Positions 54,196 to 62,819 of a DNA stretch of 64,000 nucleotides are shown piece after piece; the stretch's first letter is position 1, and each line of letters begins with the position of its first letter. The notes beneath the pieces are model-generated. The model had not been told where the DNA came from. It did not search any database and was given only the letters and a program-made list of their open reading frames with translations. The DNA comes from Pseudomonas sp. GGS8 (lineage in GTDB: Bacteria > Pseudomonadota > Gammaproteobacteria > Pseudomonadales > Pseudomonadaceae). Where the stretch lies: assembly GCF_024168645.1 (NCBI RefSeq), contig NZ_JALJWF010000001.1, positions 1,913,001-1,977,000 on the forward strand, written 5' to 3'. Position numbers and translations under genes: made by a program.

Positions 54196-55200
54196 TCAGA
54201 TAAGTTCGCCGCACAGGTCGAGTTCGACCAGCCGCCGAATTTCAGCGGTTTCAAGGCCTGCACCCAACAGTGCATGCAACTTGCCGAATGCCGCCTCGCG
54301 GGTCATGCCACCACCGGACAATAGACCGGCGTCACGCAAGCGACTACCCGCCTCATACACGTCGAGCTTCACGCCACCGTCATGGCATTGCGTGACCGCG
54401 ACCACCACCACACCTTTGTCCCGCGCACGGCCCAGGCTGGCGAGAAATTCAGGGTTGTCGCTCGGCCCGGTTCCACTGCCATAACATTCCAGCACCAAAC
54501 CCCGAATGCCGCTATCGAGCAGACCGTCCAGTATCTCGGCACCGATGCCGGGGAACAGCGGCAGCACCGCGACCTTCGCCAGCTGTTTAGGCTGGTTGTA
54601 GTTCAGCCGCTCAGGCATCGAGGATACTTTCACGCCGCCACCCTGACGCTCCAGCCGCTTGAACGGATGCCGACCGAAGCTGCGTACTTTCGCGCAACGG
54701 GTCGGGTCGAGCAGTTCGCCATGGAAGTACAGATGAACGCCGGGCGCCAGACCTTGGCCCAGAGCAACCAACGCACCGCCGAGGTTTTCCCAGGCATCAC
54801 TGTCGGTCACGCCGGCCGGCAGCATGGAGCCGGTGAAACATACGCGGGCGTTCAGGCCGAGCAACTGAAAGCTCATGGCCGCGGCGCTGTAGGCCAGGGT
54901 GTCGGTGCCATGCAGGATCAACACGCTGTCGCAGCCCTGGACATCAACGGCGTCGACCACCGCTTCACGCAGTTGCTGCCAGTACGCGGGTGTCATGTTG
55001 GCGCTGTCGATCAGCGGCGACATCTCGCGAAAACGCCACTGCGGCACCACCAGCTCAGGCTGGCTGTGCAGGTAGTCGCGCATCCGCATTTCGAAGCCGG
55101 ACGCCGGGGCCAGGCCGTGGGCGCTGGCTTGCATGCCGATGGTGCCACCGGTGTAGAGCACCATGACGGTTTGGGCGGCAGGGTAGGTCGAGGAATTCAT
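54196..55200 (-). CDS. ansA: L-asparaginase (type I/AnsA-like)
   Basis: 334 residues from ATG 55200 (GGAG seven bases upstream). Asparaginase signatures: VLYTGGTIGMQ with the catalytic Thr near the N-terminus and VLILHGTDTLAYSAAAM with the Thr-Asp-Lys triad region. No signal peptide, so cytoplasmic. It hydrolyses asparagine to aspartate and ammonia; aspartase and a Na+/amino-acid symporter lie next along, making an Asn/Asp use group. Confidence 0.88.
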   Translation of the reverse strand: MNSSTYPAAQTVMVLYTGGTIGMQASAHGLAPASGFEMRMRDYLHSQPELVVPQWRFREMSPLIDSANMTPAYWQQLREAVVDAVDVQGCDSVLILHGTDTLAYSAAAMSFQLLGLNARVCFTGSMLPAGVTDSDAWENLGGALVALGQGLAPGVHLYFHGELLDPTRCAKVRSFGRHPFKRLERQGGGVKVSSMPERLNYNQPKQLAKVAVLPLFPGIGAEILDGLLDSGIRGLVLECYGSGTGPSDNPEFLASLGRARDKGVVVVAVTQCHDGGVKLDVYEAGSRLRDAGLLSGGGMTREAAFGKLHALLGAGLETAEIRRLVELDLCGELI

Positions 55201-55221
55201 GGAGGTCTCCGAAAACGATGA

Positions 55222-55248
55222 CTTGTGGGAACGAGCCTGCTCGCGATT
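55222..55248. repeat. Single REP unit upstream of asparaginase
   Basis: TTGTGGGAACGAGCCTGCTC GCGA lies about 22 bases before the ansA start, with no inverted partner nearby. Confidence 0.6.
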
Positions 55249-55348
55249 GGACGTCAGGCCCGACACCAAAACAACGTACGACCGAGCATGACGCCGGTCA
55301 TACGTTGTGTCACGCCGGGCGCAGGGGATGCGCCCGGTTTTTTACCGA

Positions 55349-56800
55349 TCAGCGTTGCGCTGCGGTAGCGCCTGCAGGCTGTGCCTGTGCCTGAGGCGCG
55401 GTGGCTGGCGGGTTGGCCGGCCAGGCTTGCAGGTCCAGGTCCAGATCCGGGAACTTGCTCGAATCGAACACTGGGGTCTTGATGCCGGCGGCACGCTGGT
55501 CATCGTAGTCACGCAGGATGCGCATGCCGACCTTGAACAGCAGGAACAGCGCGATCAGGTTGACGAACGCCAGCAGGGTCATGGTGATGTCGGCGAACGC
55601 GAACACCGTGCTCAGGTTCTCGATGGCACCCCAGAAGATCAACGCCAGTACCAGCGCGCGGTAGCCCATCAGCGCCTTACGGTTTTCACCGACCAGGAAG
55701 CGCAGGCTGTTCTCGCCCAGGTAGTAGTTGTAGAGGATCGAGGTGAACACGAACAACGCCAGCGCCACGGAAATAAACATCCGGCCCCAGTCACCGACCA
55801 CTGCAGCCAGGGAGTTCTGGGTCAGGGCAATGCCGTCGCCTTCGAAGCCTGGGGTGTAGAAGCCCGACAGCAGGATCAGCAGCGCGGTGCAGGTGCAGAT
55901 CACGAAAGTGTCGAGGAACACGCTGAACGCCTGAACCACACCTTGCGCTACCGGGTGCTCGACCGCGGCCACGGCGGCCACGTTCGGCGCACTGCCCAGG
56001 CCCGCTTCGTTGGCGAACACGCCACGCTTCACGCCCATGACGATAGCGCTGCCGATCAGGCCGCCGAACGCCTGGTCCAGACCGAAGGCGCTTTTGACGA
56101 TGGTCATCAGCATGCCCGGAACATGGTCGAACTGCAGCACGATCACGTAGATGGTCACGCCGATGTACACCAGGGTTTTCACCGGTACCAGCAGGTCAGC
56201 GACCTTGGCGATCCGCTTGATACCGCCGATGAACACCAGACCCAGCAATACCGCCAGGGCCAGCCCGGTGTACGTGGTGTCGAGGCCGAAAGCGTTGTTC
56301 AGCGAGTGGGTCACGGCGTGGGATTGCAGGCCGTTGAAGGCGAAGCCGAAGGTCACCAGCAGCAGCACGGCCATGACCATGCCCAACCAGCGTTTCTGCA
56401 GGCCGTGCTGGATGTAGTAGGACGGGCCGCCACGGAACTGGCCTTCGGAGTCGCAGCGCTTGTAGAGCTGGCCGAGGGAGCATTCGAAGAAGCTGCTGGA
56501 CATGCCGACCAGCGCAGTCACCCACATCCAGAATACCGCACCGGGGCCACCGAGGGTCACGGCGATACCGACACCGGCGATGTTGCCCGCACCAACGCGG
56601 CCCGCGAGGCTGAGCATCAGGGCCTGGAACGAACTGAGTTGACCGGCGCTGCTGCGCAGGCTGTCGCGGAACACCGCGAACATGTGGAAGAAGTGGCGCA
56701 ATTGGACGAAACGCGAGCGGATCGTGAAGTAGCTACCGAGCCCGACAATGAGCGCGATCAGTACTTTCCCTGAGAGGAAGTCGTTGATGACTTCGAGCAT
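55349..56800 (-). CDS. Sodium:alanine/glycine symporter (AGCS family)
   Basis: 483 residues, about ten helices. AGCS hallmarks: FQALMLSLAGRVGAGNIAGV, GGPGAVFWMWVTALVGMSSS, RGGPSYYIQHGL, KRGVFANEAGLGSAPNVAA and a Pro/Ala-rich C-terminus. It imports small neutral amino acids with Na+ at the inner membrane. It is read in the same direction as aspA, with a 487-base gap holding the aspA terminator. Confidence 0.9.
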   Translation of the reverse strand: MLEVINDFLSGKVLIALIVGLGSYFTIRSRFVQLRHFFHMFAVFRDSLRSSAGQLSSFQALMLSLAGRVGAGNIAGVGIAVTLGGPGAVFWMWVTALVGMSSSFFECSLGQLYKRCDSEGQFRGGPSYYIQHGLQKRWLGMVMAVLLLVTFGFAFNGLQSHAVTHSLNNAFGLDTTYTGLALAVLLGLVFIGGIKRIAKVADLLVPVKTLVYIGVTIYVIVLQFDHVPGMLMTIVKSAFGLDQAFGGLIGSAIVMGVKRGVFANEAGLGSAPNVAAVAAVEHPVAQGVVQAFSVFLDTFVICTCTALLILLSGFYTPGFEGDGIALTQNSLAAVVGDWGRMFISVALALFVFTSILYNYYLGENSLRFLVGENRKALMGYRALVLALIFWGAIENLSTVFAFADITMTLLAFVNLIALFLLFKVGMRILRDYDDQRAAGIKTPVFDSSKFPDLDLDLQAWPANPPATAPQAQAQPAGATAAQR

Positions 56801-57066
56801 GGATTATTCCTCGCTATTTTTTGTGTGTGCGAATACTGGGGTGGTCGACACATCGCGTTACACCGGATCGTGCGTGGCACAACAGGTGGGTCGAAGGTTC
56901 GTCCCTGTTCCATTTCGCGGGTTGTTATTAGTTCGGGTTCGCATGGGTTTGGGCCTCGTTATCGACGACTACTCACACGAAGAGGGCCGGCACTATACAT
57001 AGGAGCGTGCCGTCCGTCTGCACGGTTGTGGTGCAAGCGACGAAACGAACGCTGCAAAATCAAAAA

Positions 57067-57132
57067 ATCGCAGCCTTCGGCAGCCTTTACGGGGATCTGT
57101 CAAACCCGGTAGAAGCTGCCGAAGGCTGCGAT
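57067..57132. repeat. Inverted repeat, 18-base perfect arms
   Basis: ATCGCAGCCTTCGGCAGC (57067-57084) and its exact complement GCTGCCGAAGGCTGCGAT (57115-57132). A degenerate relative, CCCAGCCTTCAGCAGC, sits at 44974 just before the permease stop. It is a separate intergenic repeat family. Confidence 0.85.
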
Positions 57133-57186
57133 CTTTGCGGCACTGAAAACATTCAACATGTTCGTAAAATCCGCAAAAGTGTTGAA

Positions 57187-57222
57187 AAAAAAGGGCTTGA
57201 GGGAGTAGATCCCCAAGCCCTC
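57187..57222 (-). terminator. Intrinsic terminator after aspA
   Basis: On the aspA strand: AGGGCTTGGGGA, loop, TCCCTCAAGCCCT then eight T. It lies about 65 bases past the aspA stop. The rest of the 487-base gap (56801-57287) should contain the symporter promoter; nothing more is identifiable. Confidence 0.85.
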
Positions 57223-57287
57223 AAAAGGTGAGAGGTGTCTAGTCCCTCGACCTGGTGAGCGTGCTCTTCAAAAGAGCCTGCGTTCGG

Positions 57288-58712
57288 TTAAGCCTTCAAA
57301 GGCACCAGACGCGGAGCAATCATGTTTTCCGGGCGCAGGATGTCGGCGAGCATTTCTTCGTCGAGCAAACGTTCTTCGCGCACCAGTTCCAGCACGCCGC
57401 GGCCGCTTTCAAGAGCGACACGGGCAATGCGGGTGGCGTTTTCATAGCCGATGTACGGGTTCAGCGCGGTGACCAGGCCGATCGAGTGTTCGACCAGTTC
57501 ACGGCAGCGTTCTTCGTTGGCGGTGATGCCGACGATGCAGTGCTCGCGCAGCATGTCCATGGCGCGTTGCAGCAGGCGGATCGAGTCGAAGATCTTGAAC
57601 GCGATCAGCGGCTCCATCACGTTCAGTTGCAGTTGGCCGCCTTCGGCCGCGATGGTCAGGGCCAGGTCGTTGCCGATGATCTGGAACGCTACCTGGTTAA
57701 CCGCTTCCGGGATTACCGGGTTGACCTTGCCTGGCATGATCGAGCTGCCTGGCTGACGCGCCGGCAGGTTGATTTCGTTGATGCCGGTGCGTGGACCGCT
57801 GGACAGCAGACGCAGGTCGTTGCAGATCTTCGACAGCTTGACCGCGGTGCGCTTGAGCATGCCGGAGAACAGCACGAAGGCGCCCATGTCGGAGGTGGCT
57901 TCGATCAGGTCGGCGGCTGGCACCAGCGGTTGACCGCTGATAGTTGCCAGACGCTGAACGGCCAGGGCCTGGTAACGCGGGTCGGCGTTGATGCCGGTAC
58001 CGATCGCGGTGCCGCCCAGGTTCACTTCGGTCAGCAGCTCAGGTGCCAGGGTTTTCAGGCGCGCCAGGTCTTCGCTCAGGGTGGTGGCGAAGGCGCGGAA
58101 TTCCTGGCCCAGGGTCATCGGCACGGCGTCTTGCAGCTGGGTACGACCCATCTTCAGAACGTGGCTGAATTCTTCACCTTTGGCGGCGAACGACTGGATC
58201 AGGCTGTCGAGGCTGGCCAGCAGCGCGTCGTGACCCAACAGCAGACCCAGGCGGATGGCCGTTGGGTAGGCGTCGTTGGTCGACTGCGCCATGTTCACGT
58301 CGTTGTTCGGGTGCAGGTATTGGTATTCGCCCTTGCTGTGGCCCATGGCCTCCAGCGCGATGTTGGCGATGACTTCGTTGGCATTCATGTTGGTTGAAGT
58401 GCCAGCGCCGCCTTGAATCATGTCCACCACGAACTCTTCGTGGAAATCGCCGCGGATCAATCGGGCACAGGCTTCGCTGATGGCAGCGTGCTTGGCTTCG
58501 CTCAGGTGACCCAGCTCGCGGTTGGCGTCAGCGGCGGCCTGTTTGACCATCGCCAGACCAACAACCAGTTTCGGGTAATGCGAAATCGGAACGCCGGAGA
58601 GACGGAAGTTGTTCACCGCTCGCAGGGTCTGGATGCCGTAATACGCTTGAGCAGGTACTTCGAGTACGCCAAGCAGGTCTTTTTCTGTGCGGAAAGATGC
58701 AGCGGAGGACAT
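57288..58712 (-). CDS. aspA: Aspartate ammonia-lyase (aspartase)
   Basis: 474 residues from ATG 58712; another ATG four codons upstream is possible. Fumarase/aspartase family with signature GSSIMPGKVNPVIPE, GGAGTSTNMNANEVIANIAL, LHPNNDVNMAQSTNDAYPTA, KMGRTQLQDAVPMTLGQEF. It converts aspartate to fumarate and ammonia. Divergent from a LysR regulator; its transcript ends at a clear terminator at 57187. Confidence 0.92.
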   Translation of the reverse strand: MSSAASFRTEKDLLGVLEVPAQAYYGIQTLRAVNNFRLSGVPISHYPKLVVGLAMVKQAAADANRELGHLSEAKHAAISEACARLIRGDFHEEFVVDMIQGGAGTSTNMNANEVIANIALEAMGHSKGEYQYLHPNNDVNMAQSTNDAYPTAIRLGLLLGHDALLASLDSLIQSFAAKGEEFSHVLKMGRTQLQDAVPMTLGQEFRAFATTLSEDLARLKTLAPELLTEVNLGGTAIGTGINADPRYQALAVQRLATISGQPLVPAADLIEATSDMGAFVLFSGMLKRTAVKLSKICNDLRLLSSGPRTGINEINLPARQPGSSIMPGKVNPVIPEAVNQVAFQIIGNDLALTIAAEGGQLQLNVMEPLIAFKIFDSIRLLQRAMDMLREHCIVGITANEERCRELVEHSIGLVTALNPYIGYENATRIARVALESGRGVLELVREERLLDEEMLADILRPENMIAPRLVPLKA

Positions 58713-58892
58713 GATAGAAATCATCTCGATATGGACCCGGTCTGTGCCGGAACAGCGCAAATGCTAGGCTTGTGAAAAATTTTGGGCCAATGCTGTTAAA
58801 CACTAGCCTATGCATATTCGGCATAATGCCCGTGTGACGCCGCGTACGCGGCGAACGTGCGACCTAAATTGGTGCATGGCCGGGAGGGCGTG

Positions 58893-59810
58893 ATGAATCT
58901 GGAAAGCAAATGGCTGGAGGACTTTAGTGCTCTGGCTGCCACCCGCAGCTTCTCTCAGGCGGCCGAAAGACGCTTCGTGACCCAGCCTGCCTTCAGCCGG
59001 CGGATCCGCAGCCTCGAAGCCGCGCTGGGGCTGACCCTGGTCAATCGCTCTCGCACCCCGGTCGAGCTGACAGCGGCGGGGCAGCTGTTTCTTGTCACCG
59101 CGCGAACCGTGGTCGAACAATTGGGTGAAGTGTTGCGTCATCTTCATCACCTGGAAGGCGGGCAGGGCGAGGTGATACAAATCGCCGCCGCCCACTCCCT
59201 GGCGCTGGGTTTCTTTCCGCGCTGGATCGCACAATTGCGCAACGAAGGGCTGAACATCGCCACCCGACTGGTGGCCACCAACGTGGGTGACGCGGTGCAT
59301 GCACTGCGTGAAGGCGGTTGTGACCTGATGCTGGCGTTCTATGATCCGGACTCTGCGATGCAAATGGACCCGGAAATTTTTCCGTCGCTGCATCTGGGCG
59401 ACACTGAAATGCTCCCGGTGTGCGCGGCCGATGCCGATGGCAAACCATTATTCGACCTGGAAGGCGAGACCAGCGTGCCTTTGCTGGCCTACAGCGCCGG
59501 GGCGTTTCTCGGGCGTTCGGTGAACGGCTTGCTGCGTCAGCGCGCCTTGCGCTTCACCACGATCTACGAAACCGCCATGGCTGACAGCCTGAAGAGCATG
59601 GCTCTGGAAGGTCTGGGCATCGCCTGGGTGCCGCAATTGAGCGTGCGTGCGGAACTTGCCCGGGGCGAACTGGTGATCTGCGGCGGCCCGCAGTGGCATG
59701 TGCCGCTGGAGATTCGTCTGTATCGCTGCGCGCTGGTGCGCAAGGCGAATGTGCGGTTGCTGTGGCGCAAACTGGAAGGCGCGGCGGCACAAGGCACGAC
59801 CGGATCCTGA
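58893..59810 (+). CDS. LysR-family regulator, HypT/YjiE-like
   Basis: 305 residues from ATG 58893 (GGGAGG upstream); a GTG at 58857 would add 12 residues without support. HTH: LEDFSALAATRSFSQAAERR, QPAFSRRIRSLEAALG. Effector region AAAHSLALGFFPRWIAQL and GIAWVPQL resembles E. coli HypT (YjiE), a hypochlorite-responsive regulator. Divergence from aspA suggests control of that gene; both readings remain open. Confidence 0.85.
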   Translation: MNLESKWLEDFSALAATRSFSQAAERRFVTQPAFSRRIRSLEAALGLTLVNRSRTPVELTAAGQLFLVTARTVVEQLGEVLRHLHHLEGGQGEVIQIAAAHSLALGFFPRWIAQLRNEGLNIATRLVATNVGDAVHALREGGCDLMLAFYDPDSAMQMDPEIFPSLHLGDTEMLPVCAADADGKPLFDLEGETSVPLLAYSAGAFLGRSVNGLLRQRALRFTTIYETAMADSLKSMALEGLGIAWVPQLSVRAELARGELVICGGPQWHVPLEIRLYRCALVRKANVRLLWRKLEGAAAQGTTGS

Positions 59811-59824
59811 GCACAATGAATAAC

Positions 59825-59918
59825 CCTGTGGGAGCGGGCTTGCCCGCGAAGGGGCCGGTATATTCAACATCAATGCTTGATGCTCTAACGCCATTGCAGG
59901 CAAGCCAGCTCCCATAGG
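59825..59918. repeat. REP pair, one arm degraded
   Basis: CTGTGGGAGCGGGCTTGCCC followed about 48 bases on by an imperfect inverted arm (GCAGGCAAGCCAGCTCCCAT). Confidence 0.75.
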
Positions 59919-60067
59919 GATTTGTGGTGGATTTGATTGACCTTGAGGTCAATAAAACCGCTGCTTTGCGCGGTATGACAGATGGTCGTATAGGGGGCTG
60001 TTTATCTGCTTCATTGAGGTATACTGCGCGGCCTTCGGCCGGTTTGACTGGCCATAATTCGTACAAT

Positions 60068-60101
60068 CAAGCCACGCATTTTGCGTGGCTTGTTGTTTTT
60101 T
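60068..60101 (+). terminator. Terminator-like hairpin in the purE leader (attenuator candidate)
   Basis: CAAGCCACGCA-TTT-TGCGTGGCTTG, an 11-base perfect stem followed by TTGTTTTTT. It lies 39 bases before the purE ATG and about 45 after a TATACT box, on the coding strand, so it would stop transcripts before purEK unless an alternative fold prevents it. It could also end a small RNA. Confidence 0.75.
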
Positions 60102-60139
60102 GACGCGCCTGCGGGCGCCCAGAGAGAAGAGGCACGACG

Positions 60140-60631
60140 ATGAGCGCACTGGTTGGCGTGATCATGGGCTCCAAGTCCGATTGGTCCACCCTTAGCCACA
60201 CCGCCGATATGCTGGAAAAGCTCGGCATCCCTTACGAGGTGAAAGTGGTCTCTGCCCACCGCACCCCGGACCTGCTGTTCCAGTATGCCGAAGAGGCTGA
60301 GGCCCGTGGCATCGAGGTGATCATCGCCGGTGCCGGTGGCGCGGCCCACCTGCCAGGCATGTGTGCGGCCAAGACCCACCTGCCGGTGCTGGGCGTGCCG
60401 GTGCAGTCGTCGATGCTCTCGGGCGTCGATTCGCTGCTTTCTATCGTGCAGATGCCAGCCGGCATTCCGGTCGCCACCCTGGCCATCGGCAAGGCCGGTG
60501 CGATCAACGCAGCCCTGCTCTCGGCGAGTATCCTGGGCGCCAAGCATCCGCAGTTTCATACCGTGTTGAAAAAATTCCGCGCTGAGCAGACAGACAGCGT
60601 CCTGGACAATCCAGACCCACGCATCGCCTGA
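60140..60631 (+). CDS. purE: N5-carboxyaminoimidazole ribonucleotide mutase PurE
   Basis: 163 residues. Class I Pur[41 protein letters not shown] with the catalytic His, [33 protein letters not shown]. It converts N5-CAIR to CAIR in purine synthesis, acting with PurK, whose start is 11 bases after the purE stop. Control may involve the leader terminator. Confidence 0.94.
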   Translation: MSALVGVIMGSKSDWSTLSHTADMLEKLGIPYEVKVVSAHRTPDLLFQYAEEAEARGIEVIIAGAGGAAHLPGMCAAKTHLPVLGVPVQSSMLSGVDSLLSIVQMPAGIPVATLAIGKAGAINAALLSASILGAKHPQFHTVLKKFRAEQTDSVLDNPDPRIA

Positions 60632-60642
60632 GGTTGTTGACG

Positions 60643-61725
60643 ATGAAGATCGGTGTAATTGGTGGCGGCCAGTTGGGTCGCATGTTGGCGCTGGCGGGCA
60701 CTCCGCTGGGCATGAACTTCGCTTTCCTCGACCCGGCGCCGGATGCTTGCGCAGCCGCATTGGGCGAACACCTGCGGGCCGATTACGGCGATCAGGATCA
60801 CCTGCGTCAGTTGGCCGATGAAGTCGATCTGGTGACCTTCGAGTTCGAAAGCGTCCCGGCCGAAACCGTGGCCTTCCTGTCGCAATTCGTTCCGGTGTAC
60901 CCGAGCGCCGAAGCGCTGCGCATCGCCCGCGATCGCTGGTTCGAGAAGAGCATGTTCAAGGACCTGGGAATTCCGACCCCTGCGTTCGCCGACATCCAGT
61001 CCCAAGCCGATCTGGACGCCGCCGTGGCCTCCATCGGCCTGCCTGCCGTGCTGAAAACCCGCACTCTGGGTTATGACGGCAAGGGCCAGAAAGTCCTGCG
61101 CAAGCCTGAAGATGTGGTCGGCACCTTCGCCGAGCTGGGCAGCGTCGCCTGCCTTCTTGAAGGCTTTGTGCCGTTCACTGGCGAAGTCTCGCTGATCGCC
61201 GTGCGCGCTCGTGATGGCGAAACCAAGTTCTACCCGCTGGTGCACAACACCCACGACAGCGGCATCCTCAAGCTGTCCGTGGCCAGCACCGATCACCCGT
61301 TGCAAGCGTTGGCTGAAGGCTACTCCAGCCGGGTACTCAAGCAGTTGGACTACGTCGGCGTGATGGCCTTCGAGTTCTTCGAAGTTGACGGTGGCCTCAA
61401 GGCCAACGAGATCGCCCCGCGTGTGCACAACTCCGGGCACTGGACCACCGAAGGTGCCGAGTGCAGTCAGTTCGAAAACCACCTGCGAGCCGTTGCCGGT
61501 CTGCCGCTGGGTTCGACGGCCAAGGTCGGTGAGAGCGCGATGCTCAACTTCATTGGTGTCGTGCCACCGGTAGAGAAAGTGATCGCGATTGCCGACTGCC
61601 ATCTGCACCACTACGGCAAGGCCTTCAAGGTCGGCCGCAAGGTCGGCCACGCCAATCTGCGCTGTGCAGACCGTGAGACGTTGGCGGCACAGATCCTCAA
61701 GGTCGAAGCGCTGATCGCCGAATAG
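60643..61725 (+). CDS. purK: N5-carboxyaminoimidazole ribonucleotide synthase PurK
   Basis: 360 residues from ATG 60643 (GAGG upstream); a TTG nine bases earlier is less likely. ATP-grasp enzyme: MKIGVIGGGQLGRML, LPAVLKTRTLGYDGKGQKVL, FEFFEVDGGLKANEIAPRVH NSGHWT, CSQFENHLRAVAGLPLG. It makes N5-CAIR from AIR, bicarbonate and ATP and passes it to PurE. Confidence 0.94.
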   Translation: MKIGVIGGGQLGRMLALAGTPLGMNFAFLDPAPDACAAALGEHLRADYGDQDHLRQLADEVDLVTFEFESVPAETVAFLSQFVPVYPSAEALRIARDRWFEKSMFKDLGIPTPAFADIQSQADLDAAVASIGLPAVLKTRTLGYDGKGQKVLRKPEDVVGTFAELGSVACLLEGFVPFTGEVSLIAVRARDGETKFYPLVHNTHDSGILKLSVASTDHPLQALAEGYSSRVLKQLDYVGVMAFEFFEVDGGLKANEIAPRVHNSGHWTTEGAECSQFENHLRAVAGLPLGSTAKVGESAMLNFIGVVPPVEKVIAIADCHLHHYGKAFKVGRKVGHANLRCADRETLAAQILKVEALIAE

Positions 61726-61831
61726 TTTCATGTGGCGGCGGCGGAACCTTCCGAGGCCGCCGTTCTCTGATGGCAGGATGCCAAAGTCTGGCTAGGCTTT
61801 CGCTTGGCCAATTCAATCAGAGGGAAATGCC

Positions 61832-62077
61832 ATGGGAATTATCGGAACCATCTTTATTGGCTTGATCGTTGGCCTGCTGGCGCGGTTTCTGAAACCGGGC
61901 GATGACAGCATGGGCTGGATCATGACCATCCTGCTCGGTATTGGCGGTTCACTGGCGGCCACTTACGGCGGCCAGGCCCTGGGCATCTACCATGCGGGTC
62001 AGGGCGCAGGTTTCATCGGTGCACTGGTAGGCGCGGTGATATTGCTGGTGATCTACGGCCTGCTCAAAAAGAACTGA
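61832..62077 (+). CDS. GlsB/YeaQ/YmgE family small membrane protein
   Basis: 81 residues, three hydrophobic Gly-rich helices: MGIIGTIFIGLIVGLLARFL, MGWIMTILLGIGGSLAATYG and FIGALVGAVILLVIYGLLKK. Transglycosylase-associated (YeaQ) family, often stress-induced; function unclear. Monocistronic by position. Confidence 0.85.
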   Translation: MGIIGTIFIGLIVGLLARFLKPGDDSMGWIMTILLGIGGSLAATYGGQALGIYHAGQGAGFIGALVGAVILLVIYGLLKKN

Positions 62078-62165
62078 TCCAAGCGACAAAGCCCTCTCTG
62101 CGCCAACACCGGGGAGGGCTAGAATGCTTGGCGTTACACCATCCTTTCCTTTGCCGAGCACCTTC

Positions 62166-62702
62166 ATGCGCCGTCTTCTGTTGACTCTTCTCTTCCTGGG
62201 CAGTGGCTTGGCCCATGCCGGCGAACTGCCGGAAACCGACTGGCTCGAACTGATGCCCAAGTCGGATCAGAAGGCCCTCGAGGCCATGCCCGAAATCGAT
62301 CACAACTCACCGGAATCCAATGGCACCTTTACCCAAAAGGGTGGCATGAAGCAGAGCAAGGGCTTGCCGGCGGTGATGTATTCGACCAAGACCGTGCCGT
62401 CGATGAACGACAAGCACATCCGCATCGGTGGTTATCCGGTGCCGCTGGAATCTGACGCCAAGGGGCGCAGCACGTTGTTCTTCCTCGTGCCGTACCCGGG
62501 CGCTTGCATCCACGTGCCACCACCGCCGCCTAACCAATTGGTGCTGGTGCGTTATCCCAAAGGCCTGAAGCTGAATGACATCTACACGCCGCTGTGGGTG
62601 ACCGGCACGCTGAAGATCGAGAAGGTCAACAACGACCTGGCGGATGCGGCGTATGCGCTGGATGCGGCGCAGGTGCGGGTGGTCAAGGAGTCGGATTTGT
62701 AG
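62166..62702 (+). CDS. DUF3299 family exported protein
   Basis: 178 residues from ATG 62166, which begins a signal peptide (MRRLLLTLLFLGSGLAHA); the ATG at 62124 would bury it. DUF3299 features: LPETDWLELMPKSDQKALEA, RIGGYPVPLESDAKGRSTLF, LVPYPGACIHVPPPPPNQLV. Periplasmic, unknown function; some members sit with ABC lipid or metal exporters, but not here. Confidence 0.82.
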   Translation: MRRLLLTLLFLGSGLAHAGELPETDWLELMPKSDQKALEAMPEIDHNSPESNGTFTQKGGMKQSKGLPAVMYSTKTVPSMNDKHIRIGGYPVPLESDAKGRSTLFFLVPYPGACIHVPPPPPNQLVLVRYPKGLKLNDIYTPLWVTGTLKIEKVNNDLADAAYALDAAQVRVVKESDL

Positions 62703-62710
62703 GTATTCAA

Positions 62711-62803
62711 ATGTGGGGGCGAGCCTGCTCGCGATGAGGTCATAACATCCAACATTAATATTGGTTGTTACACCGTCATCGCGAGCAGGCTCGCTCTCAC
62801 ATT
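62711..62803. repeat. REP pair (inverted, GAGCCTGCTCGCGA type)
   Basis: GTGGGGGCGAGCCTGCTCGC and GCGAGCAGGCTCGCTCTCAC about 45 bases apart between convergent genes. Confidence 0.85.
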
Positions 62804-62819
62804 GGGTTTGTGGTGTTGC

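Larger units (their letters stand above)
59811..60139. promoter_or_regulatory. Intergenic region before purE
   Basis: 329 bases. The left third is a REP pair (59825-59918), the second arm degraded. A -10-like TATACT lies at 60020-60025. From about 60032 the leader holds GGCCTTCGGCC and a strong terminator hairpin (separate entry), then a GAAGAGG-containing ribosome site before purE. Confidence 0.6.
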
